Assembly: GCF_004116625.1 (NCBI RefSeq)
Contig: NZ_NXIE01000002.1
Coordinates: forward strand, 558,001 to 622,000
Direction: 5' to 3'
Length of the DNA stretch: 64,000 nt
Origin: Halarcobacter mediterraneus
GTDB lineage: Bacteria; Campylobacterota; Campylobacteria; Campylobacterales; Arcobacteraceae
Every line of letters begins with the position of its first letter. Position 1 is the first letter of the stretch. A program made the translations under genes and the position numbers. Of this stretch, positions 9,858 through 25,778 are shown piece by piece. The notes under the pieces were generated by a model that did not search any database, was not told where the DNA came from, and was given only the letters and a program-made list of their open reading frames with translations.

Positions 9858-10457
9858 TTAAATATATAAAAATAATATGACTAAAGCTATTCCTATAGAA
9901 GTTAAATATATACCTCTTTTTCTAAAACTATATTTTCCACTTACCATAAATATTGCAGAAATAGCTAAGAAGAACAATATTATTGAATATGCTAAAGCTA
10001 AATAAGACCATCTATCTTGGCTTGAAGATTTATGAGCTTTTATAAAAGTATTAATAATAGTAGGATATCCACTAATTGAATAAATAAGTTCCCCTGAGTT
10101 TTTATAATAAGTTACAAATTTCATATCTTTTTTTCTTGAAATCTGATACTTTATAAATTCATTATTATCTTCTATTAACTCGAATTTATCAAGTACTGCT
10201 TTTTTTGCAATATGAGTTGGTAAGCTAGTTTTATCTTTCTTTGAATATATTGAGATTATTTTATCTTCTAAAGACTCTTTTTCAATAGCTTTTTCTATTT
10301 TTTCTGTCAAAAGGTATTCTTTTTCAAAAAGGTGTAAATCCCTAAAAGATAATACAATTCCAGATAAAGAATAAATTATCGTAATTCCTATAACTAAATA
10401 ACCTAAATCTCTATGCCATTCTCGTAGTCTTACTGACATTTTTTTCTTTTTTTTCAT
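9858..10457 (-). CDS. PepSY-associated membrane protein
   Basis: A 199-residue protein. A basic N-terminus leads into WHRDLGYLVIGITIIYSLSGIVLS, written here only in part: the segment at residues ~14-36 has the typical PepSY-TM pattern (WHRxxG, then SG). A soluble loop of ~110 residues follows, containing a PepSY-like stretch (FVTYYKNSGELIYSISG). Two more hydrophobic helices are at ~150-170 and ~180-198. The start has GGAG six bases upstream. PepSY-TM proteins of this size are often found beside metal or siderophore reduction systems, but no such neighbour is seen here. Function remains unknown. Confidence 0.75.
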   Translation of the reverse strand: MKKKKKMSVRLREWHRDLGYLVIGITIIYSLSGIVLSFRDLHLFEKEYLLTEKIEKAIEKESLEDKIISIYSKKDKTSLPTHIAKKAVLDKFELIEDNNEFIKYQISRKKDMKFVTYYKNSGELIYSISGYPTIINTFIKAHKSSSQDRWSYLALAYSIILFFLAISAIFMVSGKYSFRKRGIYLTSIGIALVILFLYI

Positions 10458-10538
10458 ATACTCTCCACAGTAATTTTTTCTTCAGATAAATAAAGCTTGT
10501 AGTTATATCCAATTTTTATAAAGAATTTGTTAAATACC

Positions 10539-10769
10539 TTATTTTAAAAACTCTTTTACTTCCTCTTTATTAAGTAGTTTTCCACTACTTTTAACAATTC
10601 CATTTACTACTAATGCTGGTGTTGATAAAACTTGATATTCCATAATTTTAATTGGGTCATCTACTTTTTCTATTTGTGCAAATATTTTTTCATCTGCAAT
10701 TGCTTGTTTTACATTTTGAAGTAATGCTTCACACTTTGTACAACCTGTACCTAAAATTTCAATTTTCAT
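10539..10769 (-). CDS. Small thioredoxin-fold protein with CxxC
   Basis: A 76-residue protein with a thioredoxin/glutaredoxin-like fold: MKIEILGTGCTKCEAL has the CTKC redox pair directly after strand 1, and STPALVVNG carries the cis-Pro segment. This is the small 'redox-active disulfide protein' family, often encoded beside permeases of the ArsP/DUF318 type. Here it is the last gene of the arsenic island, 12 bases after an unknown gene. AGGAG precedes the ATG. It could supply electrons to the thioredoxin-dependent arsenate reductase or handle metal-bound thiols; this is inferred from context. Confidence 0.82.
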   Translation of the reverse strand: MKIEILGTGCTKCEALLQNVKQAIADEKIFAQIEKVDDPIKIMEYQVLSTPALVVNGIVKSSGKLLNKEEVKEFLK

Positions 10770-10780
10770 ATTTTCTCCTT

Positions 10781-11497
10781 TTATTTATTCTCTTTTTTTA
10801 AATCACTATAATATTTTTGAACGATAGATAATCCATGAATTGATTCTTTATGTTGTTTAATAAATTCTGAATCTTTTGTAGTAGCATTTTCTATAGCTTT
10901 CATATGTTCTAAGATAACATCATCTAATAAACTACCAAAATTTATATTCATATTTTTAATATCCCATTCCCATTGATTTATAATCACTTTTCCAGTTTCT
11001 TCAGAAAGAGCTTTTGAAATACTAAAAATCACTTCATTAAAAACTTTTCCTCTAAAAATATCATTTTCAAGTTCTCTCGCTGTTTTATACATAGCTTCAT
11101 TGAAACTTTTATCATTTGTAAGTTTTGTAGCAGTAAACATATCAGCTATTTGATTTGATTTATGTATAATAGGACTATTCCTAACCTGTTCTACTGTAAC
11201 AGTACCTTGAGGGATATAATATTTTGCTAATTTTTCTGCTTGTTCATAAGAAAGACTATCCATCTCTTCTATAGTTATTTTATCATCTCTTAATATATCA
11301 CGAATAATTTTTCTATCTTCTTTTGCTAAAGAATCCAAATAATGAAATTGGTCAACATATGTTAAATATTTCCCTTTTTCTTCAAGTTCTTTCTCTTGAT
11401 TTAATAATAAAGAAAAAGAATTTTCCGAAGAATTCTCAATTTTTGATACTACTGTATTTTGATTATAATTTGAATATGGACTACTTGTTATTTGCAT
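10781..11497 (-). CDS. Hypothetical protein in arsenic island
   Basis: A 238-residue soluble protein with no signal peptide or membrane segment and no domain I recognise. The N-terminal ~35 residues are rich in Ser and Asn and look disordered; the rest is predicted largely alpha-helical with many charged residues. There is a helical, calcium-hand-like stretch (LRDDKITIEEMDSLSYE) but it does not meet the EF-hand spacing. AGGAA precedes the ATG. It lies between the permease (78 bases upstream) and the small thioredoxin-like gene (12 bases downstream) on the same strand, so it may be co-transcribed with the arsenic genes. Confidence 0.7.
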   Translation of the reverse strand: MQITSSPYSNYNQNTVVSKIENSSENSFSLLLNQEKELEEKGKYLTYVDQFHYLDSLAKEDRKIIRDILRDDKITIEEMDSLSYEQAEKLAKYYIPQGTVTVEQVRNSPIIHKSNQIADMFTATKLTNDKSFNEAMYKTARELENDIFRGKVFNEVIFSISKALSEETGKVIINQWEWDIKNMNINFGSLLDDVILEHMKAIENATTKDSEFIKQHKESIHGLSIVQKYYSDLKKENK

Positions 11498-11575
11498 TTT
11501 TAATTCCTATTTAATAAGATTGTGAGGATGATTCTACTTCTTCACAAATTAAATAATACTTAATATCATTATATC

Positions 11576-12538
11576 TTATAAAATAGAGTTAAAAACAACT
11601 CCAACTATAAATATTGCCACACCTACCGTTCCAAAAAATATTGAAATAAGTTTCATTGACAATACTCTTTTTAAAATCAATGCTTCTGGAAGACTAAGTG
11701 CAACAACTGCCATCATAAATGAAAGTGCAGTTCCAAGCAACATTCCCTTTGAAGTAAGAACTTCAATAAGTGGTAACATTCCTGCTGCACTTGAATACAT
11801 AGGTATTCCCATTATTACACCCATAAGTGGAGCCCACCAAGCATCTCCGCCTGCATACTTCACAATAGTTTCAGCTGGAACATATCCATGAATAAATGCT
11901 CCAATTCCTATGCCAATTATTACATAAATGTAAATCTTTTTAAAGATATCCATGCTAGATGCCCAAGCATCTTTTGCTCTATTTTGTAAACTTTGACTCT
12001 CTTCATTCTCATTTCCACAACAAGAAGCAACTGGTTTTACATCTATTAAAACCTCTTTTTCTAGATTCAAACTTCCTATTAATAGACCTGCTACTATTGC
12101 TAATAGAATTACTGTACCAATATAAAGAAGAGTAATCTTAATTCCAAAAAGAGAAAATAAAAGTGCAATAACAACCGCATCACTAAGAGGTGCTGAAATC
12201 AAATATGAGAAAGTTACTCCAAGGGGAATTCTTGCTTGTAAAAAACCTAAAAAAAGTGGTATGGCACTACAAGAACAAAAAGGAGTTAACATTCCAAAAA
12301 ATGAAGCGAAGACATGACCTATTAGTTTATGTTTTCCACTTAGATAATCTCTTATTTTCTCAACAGGGAAATAACTTCTTAAAAAGCTAACTATATAAAT
12401 AATAGTCACTAGAAGAATAAATATCTTAACTGTATCATAAATAAAAAAATGAAGTGCATCAGCTAAATGCTCACCCTTTGTAAGACCTAATGAATCATAA
12501 ACTAAAAAGTCTACAAATTTTTCCCAATAGAAAAACAT
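11576..12538 (-). CDS. arsP: ArsP-type permease
   Basis: A 320-residue membrane protein of the predicted-permease family that includes ArsP of Campylobacter jejuni, an exporter linked to organoarsenical resistance. Eight or more hydrophobic segments are visible. The family motif TPFCSCSAIPLF is at ~95-106, and the second half has GIPMYSSAAGMLPL. A central loop carries SCCGNENEE, a Cys pair that could bind arsenic or another thiophilic metal. It starts one base after the arsC stop, so translation is probably coupled. Other members of the family have unknown substrates, so the organoarsenical role is inferred from the ars neighbours. Confidence 0.8.
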   Translation of the reverse strand: MFFYWEKFVDFLVYDSLGLTKGEHLADALHFFIYDTVKIFILLVTIIYIVSFLRSYFPVEKIRDYLSGKHKLIGHVFASFFGMLTPFCSCSAIPLFLGFLQARIPLGVTFSYLISAPLSDAVVIALLFSLFGIKITLLYIGTVILLAIVAGLLIGSLNLEKEVLIDVKPVASCCGNENEESQSLQNRAKDAWASSMDIFKKIYIYVIIGIGIGAFIHGYVPAETIVKYAGGDAWWAPLMGVIMGIPMYSSAAGMLPLIEVLTSKGMLLGTALSFMMAVVALSLPEALILKRVLSMKLISIFFGTVGVAIFIVGVVFNSIL

Positions 12539-12539
12539 C

Positions 12540-12941
12540 TTATAAACCTAAAGCCTCTTTAACTTTTGGTAATAATTCAGATTCAATCTCTTCATATGTT
12601 TTAATAAATGCAGAAAAATCTTTTCCATCTGGATCTTCAAAACCAACATGAATAATCTTAGTTACCTTAGGAAACATTGGACAACTCTCATTTGCATGGT
12701 CACAAACAGTTACTACTAAGTCATACTCATTGTCTAAAACCTTATCAATAGTTTTTGAATGATATTCCTCTTTCCAAATACCTTTTTGCTCTAATAGTTT
12801 TTGTGCATTTAGATTAACTCTTCCACTTGCTTTTACACCAGATGAATCTGAACTTACACCATCTAACTTTGCGTTTATAAGTGCTTCAGCTATGATACTT
12901 CTACAAGAATTTCCTGTACATAAAATTAATACTTTTTTCAT
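12540..12941 (-). CDS. arsC: Arsenate reductase (thioredoxin-coupled, LMW-phosphatase fold)
   Basis: A 133-residue protein of the low-molecular-weight tyrosine phosphatase-like ArsC family, which reduces arsenate to arsenite in the cytoplasm. The P-loop CTGNSCRS is at the N-terminus. The resolving pair is seen as VTVCDHANESCP, matching the two extra cysteines of thioredoxin-coupled enzymes such as S. aureus ArsC. The ATG at 12941 has GGAG five bases upstream; a TTG codon directly before it is unlikely to be used. It sits between arsB (20-base gap) and arsP (1-base gap). Confidence 0.92.
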   Translation of the reverse strand: MKKVLILCTGNSCRSIIAEALINAKLDGVSSDSSGVKASGRVNLNAQKLLEQKGIWKEEYHSKTIDKVLDNEYDLVVTVCDHANESCPMFPKVTKIIHVGFEDPDGKDFSAFIKTYEEIESELLPKVKEALGL

Positions 12942-12961
12942 CAAAACTCCTAATTAATAAT

Positions 12962-14215
12962 TTATACTAAAGTTAATAACACCACAAATAAAATAGGTGG
13001 AGTTACTATTAAACCAAATTTACTATATTGCCAAAAACCAATCTTCACACCCTTTTGTGATAAAACATGAAGCCAAAGGAGTGTAGCTAAAGAACCAAAT
13101 GGTGTCATTTTAGGTCCTAAGTTACATCCAATAATATTTGCATAAGCTAATGTCTCATTTGGAATATCAGTTAAAGCAATATCCATAATCATAACCGTTG
13201 GCATGTTATTCATAATGGCACTTAAAAATGCAGAGATAAATCCTGTTCCTAAAATAGCAATCACATCACCTCTTTGAACTAAATCTTGTAAAATAGTTGC
13301 TAAATAATCAGTAAGACCTGCATTTTTTAAACCATAAACTACTATATATAAACCAATACTAAACCATACAACTTGCCAAGGTGCAGTTTTAATAGTAAGC
13401 CAAGCCCTTGCACTTTTTGTGTAACTTGCAATAGCTAAAAAGATTAATCCACCACCTAAAGCAAATACAGAAACAGGTAAGTCATAGTTGTCACCAACAA
13501 AATATCCTACTAAAAGTAAGGCTAGAAAAACCCAAGAAAATTTAAATAGTGTTTTATTTTTTAAAACATCATCTGGATTTTTTAGCAAACTTACATCTAT
13601 TTCTCTTGGAATATCTTTTCGTAAAAATGCCCATAAAAAAGAGATAGTAACTACTGTACTTACAATATAGGGAACAAACATACGAGATAAATACTCCAAG
13701 AAACCTATATCAAAATAGTTAGCTGTTACTATATTTGTAAGGTTTGAAAAAACAAATGGTAAAGAAGCAGAATCACTAATAAAACCACCTGCAAGTAAAA
13801 AAGCTAAAATTGTCTTTGCATTTAGTTTAAGTATTCTCATTTTTGCTAATAAAATTGGTGTTAAAATTAATGCTGCTCCATCATTTGCAAATAGTGCTGA
13901 AACAAAGCTTCCAAGTAGTAGTGCATATACAAACATCAAATGTCCATTACCACGTGAGAGTTTTGCCATTTTAATAGCGCACCATTCAAAGAAACCAATA
14001 TCATCTAGAACCATAGAAAGAAGAATAATTCCAATAAAGGCTAAGGTTGCATCCCAAACAATATCACTTACAACTAATACATCCTCAAAACTTACAACTC
14101 CAGCAATTAGAGCAACTATTGCTCCAAGTACTGCTGTAGTTCCTATTTGTAAGCCTTTTGGTTGCCAAATAACAAATATCAAAGTAACCAAAAAAATTGA
14201 ACTTGCTAATATCAT
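12962..14215 (-). CDS. arsB: Arsenite efflux pump ArsB
   Basis: A 417-residue polytopic membrane protein of the ArsB/NhaD ion-transporter superfamily that expels arsenite (or antimonite). About 11-12 hydrophobic segments are present. Conserved stretches include SALFANDGAALILTPI and, in the second half, SAIMNNMPTVMI and IGCNLGPKMTPFGSLATLLW, all typical of ArsB. Length is normal for the family. AGGAA precedes the ATG. The gene has its own promoter with an ArsR-type palindrome (14239-14264), and heads arsB-arsC-arsP. Confidence 0.92.
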   Translation of the reverse strand: MILASSIFLVTLIFVIWQPKGLQIGTTAVLGAIVALIAGVVSFEDVLVVSDIVWDATLAFIGIILLSMVLDDIGFFEWCAIKMAKLSRGNGHLMFVYALLLGSFVSALFANDGAALILTPILLAKMRILKLNAKTILAFLLAGGFISDSASLPFVFSNLTNIVTANYFDIGFLEYLSRMFVPYIVSTVVTISFLWAFLRKDIPREIDVSLLKNPDDVLKNKTLFKFSWVFLALLLVGYFVGDNYDLPVSVFALGGGLIFLAIASYTKSARAWLTIKTAPWQVVWFSIGLYIVVYGLKNAGLTDYLATILQDLVQRGDVIAILGTGFISAFLSAIMNNMPTVMIMDIALTDIPNETLAYANIIGCNLGPKMTPFGSLATLLWLHVLSQKGVKIGFWQYSKFGLIVTPPILFVVLLTLV

Positions 14216-14238
14216 AAAATTTTTCCTATTTTAAAATC

Positions 14239-14264
14239 AATATATCAAGATACCTTGATGTATT
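14239..14264 (-). promoter_or_regulatory. Probable ArsR operator over arsB promoter
   Basis: An imperfect palindrome with core ATCAAG-N4-CTTGAT, centred at 14251/14252, lies 24 bases before arsB. A TATATT on the minus strand (14244-14239) overlaps one edge and could be the -10, so a bound repressor would block it. The core matches the operator at 14997-15026 and resembles known ArsR sites (ATCAA...TTGAT). Confidence 0.7.
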
Positions 14265-14270
14265 ATAGTA

Positions 14271-14294
14271 AAAAAAAGTAACCTTTTGGTTACT
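14271..14294 (-). terminator. Terminator after the arsR-GGCT pair
   Basis: A 7-bp stem AGTAACC/GGTTACT with a 4-base loop is followed on the minus strand by eight T. It overlaps the last codons of the GGCT-like gene and separates arsR-GGCT from arsB, which has its own operator. Confidence 0.85.
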
Positions 14295-14643
14295 CTTCTT
14301 CCATATCTAATACTTCTTGTTTAAGAGTATAAATAAAAGTATCTACTTCTAATTCATCATATCTCTCAACTATTACAGGAGTTCTTTGAAACTCTTGACC
14401 TTCAAACTCATCTAAATAATCCCAGTTATCTATTAAATTTGATGAATAAAATAGATATCCATGAATTGTATCTTCTCCTGCATCAAGTCTAATCCCTGGA
14501 TATCCCATCGAAGCTGACCATCCAGCATCAATAAGTCTTCCTTTTACCGTTGCAGGTACAAATTTACCTACAATATTTTCCAAAACATGTCCATTTGGAC
14601 AGTTTGGCATAAGTGTTCCATAAACAAATAGTGTTTCAGTCAT
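14290..14643 (-). CDS. Gamma-glutamylcyclotransferase-fold (AIG2-like) protein
   Basis: A 117-residue protein with the GGCT/AIG2 fold: LFVYGTLMPNC at the N-terminus is the YGTL motif that forms the substrate pocket, YPGIRLD the next strand, and LDEFEGQEFQR holds the likely catalytic Glu. The family cleaves gamma-glutamyl bonds to give 5-oxoproline. The ATG shares a base with the arsR stop (TAATG), so the two are co-translated. A possible role in gamma-glutamyl thiol turnover during arsenic stress is inferred from this coupling; the true substrate is unknown. Confidence 0.8.
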   Translation of the reverse strand: MTETLFVYGTLMPNCPNGHVLENIVGKFVPATVKGRLIDAGWSASMGYPGIRLDAGEDTIHGYLFYSSNLIDNWDYLDEFEGQEFQRTPVIVERYDELEVDTFIYTLKQEVLDMEEE

Positions 14644-14951
14644 TATAAATTACAAGCCTTTGTTAAAATTGGAAGCTCAATATCTAAAGTCATAATCTCT
14701 TTTATTGAAGCTTGTCTAAACTCATCAAGGGGAGTTCTTACTGAATAATAAGCCCATCGCCCTTCTCTATCTACTCTTAAAAACCCTGCTTCTTTTAGTA
14801 TCTTTAAGTGCCTTGATAGTCTTGATTGAATCATATTAAAAGAGTTTTCTAAATCGCATACGCAACATTTTCCATGAATATTTAAAAATTTTAATAATTT
14901 CACTCTAGTCTCATCATTTAATGCTGATACAGACTTTAAAAAAATTTCCAT
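14643..14951 (-). CDS. arsR: ArsR-family metalloregulator
   Basis: A 102-residue winged-helix repressor of the ArsR/SmtB family that leaves DNA when arsenite binds. The metal-site motif is seen as GKCCVCDLENSF (the CVC signature at the start of the alpha-3 region), followed by the recognition helix IQSRLSRHLKILKEAG and the wing DREGRWAYYSV. AGGA lies ahead of the ATG. A 30-bp perfect palindrome lies in its promoter, so it is probably self-repressing. A third Cys near the C-terminus (TKACNL) could add to metal binding. Confidence 0.9.
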   Translation of the reverse strand: MEIFLKSVSALNDETRVKLLKFLNIHGKCCVCDLENSFNMIQSRLSRHLKILKEAGFLRVDREGRWAYYSVRTPLDEFRQASIKEIMTLDIELPILTKACNL

Positions 14952-14979
14952 AAAAATATCCTATGTTTGTAATTATAAA

Positions 14980-15026
14980 AGTATATCATATTTTTCTTAA
15001 TATATCAAGATATCTTGATATATTAA
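14980..15026 (-). promoter_or_regulatory. arsR promoter with perfect ArsR palindrome
   Basis: A 30-bp perfect palindrome at 14997-15026 has the core ATCAAG-ATAT-CTTGAT. On the minus strand TTGATA (15008-15003) inside the palindrome is a good -35, 17 bases from TATACT (14985-14980). A repressor bound there would cover the -35. The arsB operator carries the same half-sites. Confidence 0.8.
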
Positions 15027-15047
15027 TTTAAGAATCAGAGAATAAGA

Positions 15048-15066
15048 AAGAGGAATAAATCCTCTT
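15048..15066 (-). terminator. Hairpin after tkt
   Basis: A 7-bp stem AAGAGGA/TCCTCTT with a 5-base loop lies 6 bases after the tkt stop, followed on the minus strand by TCTTATTC. A moderate intrinsic terminator. Confidence 0.6.
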
Positions 15067-15071
15067 AAATA

Positions 15072-16985
15072 TTAAGATAGATTAGTTTTTATTTTTTCAG
15101 ATAAAGCTTCAACAGTAAATCCAAACTCTTTGAAAAGTTCTCCTGCTGGTGCTGATGCTCCAAATGTATCCATGCCAAATACTTCATCTACAAATTTATA
15201 ATACTCCATACCTCTTGCAGCTTCAACTGCAAATACTTTTGTATCAGGTTTGATGATTTTAGAGATATACTCTTTATCTTGCTCAATTAATAAATCAAAA
15301 CAAGGAACCGAAACAATATTTGCTTTAATACCATCTTTTTCAAGCTCACAAGCAGTTTTAAGAGCTAAAGAAACTTCAGAACCAGAAGCCATAATTGTAA
15401 CAGTTGCACCTTCTCTTTCTTTCAATAAATAACCACCATTTGATACATTACCATAAGCTTTTTCAGGTTTTAATACTTCTAAATCTTGTCTTGAACAAAC
15501 AAATGCTGTTGGAGCAGACATCTTAAGAGCAACTTTCCAAGAGTCAACATTTTCAGTTGCATCAGCAGGTCTAAATGTATAAAAGTTTGGTAAAGCTCTA
15601 AATTGTGATAAGTGCTCAATTGGCTGATGTGTAGGACCATCTTCTCCAACACCAATTGAATCATGAGTCCATACAAAGTGTTGAGGAATAGAAGCTAATG
15701 CTGCAATTCTTGCACTTGGTTTTAGATAATCAGAAAATACAAAGAAAGTTGCAGAGAAAACTTTAAATAATCCATAAAGGTTCATTGCATTTGTCATTGC
15801 TGCCATTGCATGTTCTTTAATACCAAAATGGATATTTCTTCCATTTGGAAAGTCACCTTTATCTTTTAAATCAGTTTTATTTGATGGAGCTAAATCTGCA
15901 CTTCCACCTAAAAAACCTGGTATTGCATCTGCAATCGCATTTAATATTTTATGGTTTGAAGATCTTGTTGCTACTTTAGTTCCTGCTTCAAACTCTGGAA
16001 AAGAAATTGCATCAAAATTAGGATTTTGTAATTCTTCAATTTTTGTTTTTGTTTCACTAGATAATGATTCAGCCCAAGTGTTTTCTGCTTCAGCACCTTT
16101 TACTAACTTATCAAATGCACCTTTTATATCATAAGGTACTACAAAAGTTTCATCGGGATTAAATCCTGCTTTTTCTTTTGAAGCTCTAATTTCATCTTCA
16201 CCTAAAGGAGCACCGTGAGTGTGATGACTTCCTTCCATAGTAGCAGCACCTTTTCCAATAGCAGTATTAGCAATAATAAGTGTTGGTTTATCTGAAGCTT
16301 TTGCTGAAATAATTGCTTTGTCTATTTGATCAAAATTATGACCATCTACTTCTAATACTTCAAAATTAATTGCTTGGAATCTTTTCTTAACATTTTCAGA
16401 CCAGGCAATAGAAGTATCACCTTCAATTGTGATTTCATTTGAATCATAGATAACAACTAAATTATCTAAATTTAAATGTCCTGCTGTTGCACATGCTTCG
16501 TAAGAGATACCTTCTTGTAAATCTCCATCTCCACAAAGACAATAAACATTATGGTTAATAACATCTTTACCTAAAATATTTTTTGCATATTTAGAAGCCA
16601 TCGCAAATCCAACTGCATTTGCAATACCTTGCCCCAAAGGTCCAGTTGTAATCTCAATACCATGAGTATGTCCATATTCAGGATGCCCTGGAGTTTTTGA
16701 GTTATGCTGTCTAAACTCTTTCATATCTGCTATACTTACATCAAATCCCCAAAGATGTAATAAAGAGTATACTAAACCTGTAGCATGTCCTCCACTAAAT
16801 ACTAATCTATCTCTATTTAACCATTTATCATTTGATGGGTTTAAATTTAAGTGAGAGCTTAATACTGTAGCAATATCAGCCATTCCCATTGGTGCACCTG
16901 GATGTCCTGAGTTAGCCTTTTGAACCATATCTGCAGCTAAAAATCTGATTGTGTCTGCTTGTTTTTGAAGTAGTTGTTTTGACAT
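15072..16985 (-). CDS. tkt: Transketolase
   Basis: A 637-residue thiamine diphosphate enzyme that moves two-carbon units between sugar phosphates in the non-oxidative pentose phosphate pathway. N-terminal motifs NSGHPGAPMG and GGHATGLVYSLLH are typical of the family; the ThDP motif begins GDGDLQEGISYEA; the pyrimidine domain has FGIKEHAMAAM and HDSIGVGEDGPTHQP with its active-site His. The C-terminal domain is complete. AGGA precedes the ATG. It stands alone, with terminators on its downstream side. Confidence 0.96.
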   Translation of the reverse strand: MSKQLLQKQADTIRFLAADMVQKANSGHPGAPMGMADIATVLSSHLNLNPSNDKWLNRDRLVFSGGHATGLVYSLLHLWGFDVSIADMKEFRQHNSKTPGHPEYGHTHGIEITTGPLGQGIANAVGFAMASKYAKNILGKDVINHNVYCLCGDGDLQEGISYEACATAGHLNLDNLVVIYDSNEITIEGDTSIAWSENVKKRFQAINFEVLEVDGHNFDQIDKAIISAKASDKPTLIIANTAIGKGAATMEGSHHTHGAPLGEDEIRASKEKAGFNPDETFVVPYDIKGAFDKLVKGAEAENTWAESLSSETKTKIEELQNPNFDAISFPEFEAGTKVATRSSNHKILNAIADAIPGFLGGSADLAPSNKTDLKDKGDFPNGRNIHFGIKEHAMAAMTNAMNLYGLFKVFSATFFVFSDYLKPSARIAALASIPQHFVWTHDSIGVGEDGPTHQPIEHLSQFRALPNFYTFRPADATENVDSWKVALKMSAPTAFVCSRQDLEVLKPEKAYGNVSNGGYLLKEREGATVTIMASGSEVSLALKTACELEKDGIKANIVSVPCFDLLIEQDKEYISKIIKPDTKVFAVEAARGMEYYKFVDEVFGMDTFGASAPAGELFKEFGFTVEALSEKIKTNLS

Positions 16986-17078
16986 AATTATCCTAAAATT
17001 GTAGTTTCTATTCTCTTAATTTTAGTAGATTATATCTAAAAATAGTTAAATGATTTTTGAAGTGTAATTGGAAAGTTT

Positions 17079-17106
17079 AAAAGAAAAGGATTTCTCCTTT
17101 TCTTTT
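17079..17106 (-). terminator. Terminator after the giant surface protein gene
   Basis: A perfect 12-bp stem (AAAAGAAAAGGA and complement) with a 4-base loop lies directly after the stop at 17107. The descending arm ends in a T-run on the minus strand. Confidence 0.85.
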
Positions 17107-24858
<7,752 letters not shown>

Positions 24859-24961
24859 AGCTTAATCCTTTGATTTTTATCTCTACTTTAATTATATATA
24901 AAAAAAGTCTCTTTTTAGTCACTTTTTCTTTATATTTAGAAACTATAATTAAGAATTATTA

Positions 24962-25768
24962 TTAAGCTAGTTTTTTGGGTACTTTAATTTTAAAAGAGGC
25001 TCCCTTTTCAGTATTTGATACTTCTAATTTACCATTCATATTATTTTCAATAATTAGTTTAGACATAAAAAGCCCCACCCCTGTACCATCTTTTTTTTCA
25101 TGCGTAAAAAAAGGTTTAAAAATATCTTCTATATTATTTATTTTTATTCCTCCAGCATTGTCATCCACAGAAAGAATTGCAAATTCCTCATCTTCTGATA
25201 ATGTTATAATTATTTTAGGTTTTAAGATTTGTCTATGTATTAAAACATCTTTTGCATTATTTATTATGTTTATTAATACTTGTGTATATTCATTTTTACA
25301 AGCATATAAAGTAGGATTTTTCTTAATTATAATATCAAGCATAATATCATTTTTCTTCAAACCTACACTTAAAATTCCCATTGAAGAATTAATCTGATCT
25401 GAAAGTTTGAATCTTACTTTTTCTTTATCATTAACAAAAAAATTTCTAAAGTCATCTATTGTATTTGACATATATTTAGTAATACTATTAAGTCTTTCAA
25501 TAGAATCTAAAAGTTGAGTTTTACTTAATTGATTGTTAATCTCTAATTTTGCTTGAATAGGTATAAAAAGGGAAGAAAGCTCCATTAATGGTTGTCTCCA
25601 CTGATGAGCTATGTTATTTAGCATTTCTCCCATTGCAGCCATTTTATTTTGCTGGAACATTATCTTATCTTTTTGTCTATTTTTTTCTACTTCAATAGCA
25701 ACAAGTTTTTCTAATTTTTTATTTTCTTTTTCTAATTCTAGAAAATCATCAATTTTAGTTTGTCTCAT
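24962..25768 (-). CDS. Soluble sensor histidine kinase (HQWRQPL type)
   Basis: A 268-residue kinase without membrane segments. A charged coiled coil spans ~8-45. The H-box MGEMLNNIAHQWRQPL has the phospho-accepting His at 55, the N box is INIINNAKDVL, the G1 box DDNAGGI and the G2 box GTGVGLFMSK. No input domain is present, so sensing must come from the coiled coil or a partner. It starts 10 bases after the WG-repeat lipoprotein gene and is the last gene in the secretion operon, suggesting a link to control of this locus. A regulator partner is not adjacent; the nearest is the OmpR-type protein at 32999. Confidence 0.88.
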   Translation of the reverse strand: MRQTKIDDFLELEKENKKLEKLVAIEVEKNRQKDKIMFQQNKMAAMGEMLNNIAHQWRQPLMELSSLFIPIQAKLEINNQLSKTQLLDSIERLNSITKYMSNTIDDFRNFFVNDKEKVRFKLSDQINSSMGILSVGLKKNDIMLDIIIKKNPTLYACKNEYTQVLINIINNAKDVLIHRQILKPKIIITLSEDEEFAILSVDDNAGGIKINNIEDIFKPFFTHEKKDGTGVGLFMSKLIIENNMNGKLEVSNTEKGASFKIKVPKKLA

Positions 25769-25778
25769 CTCATCTTCT

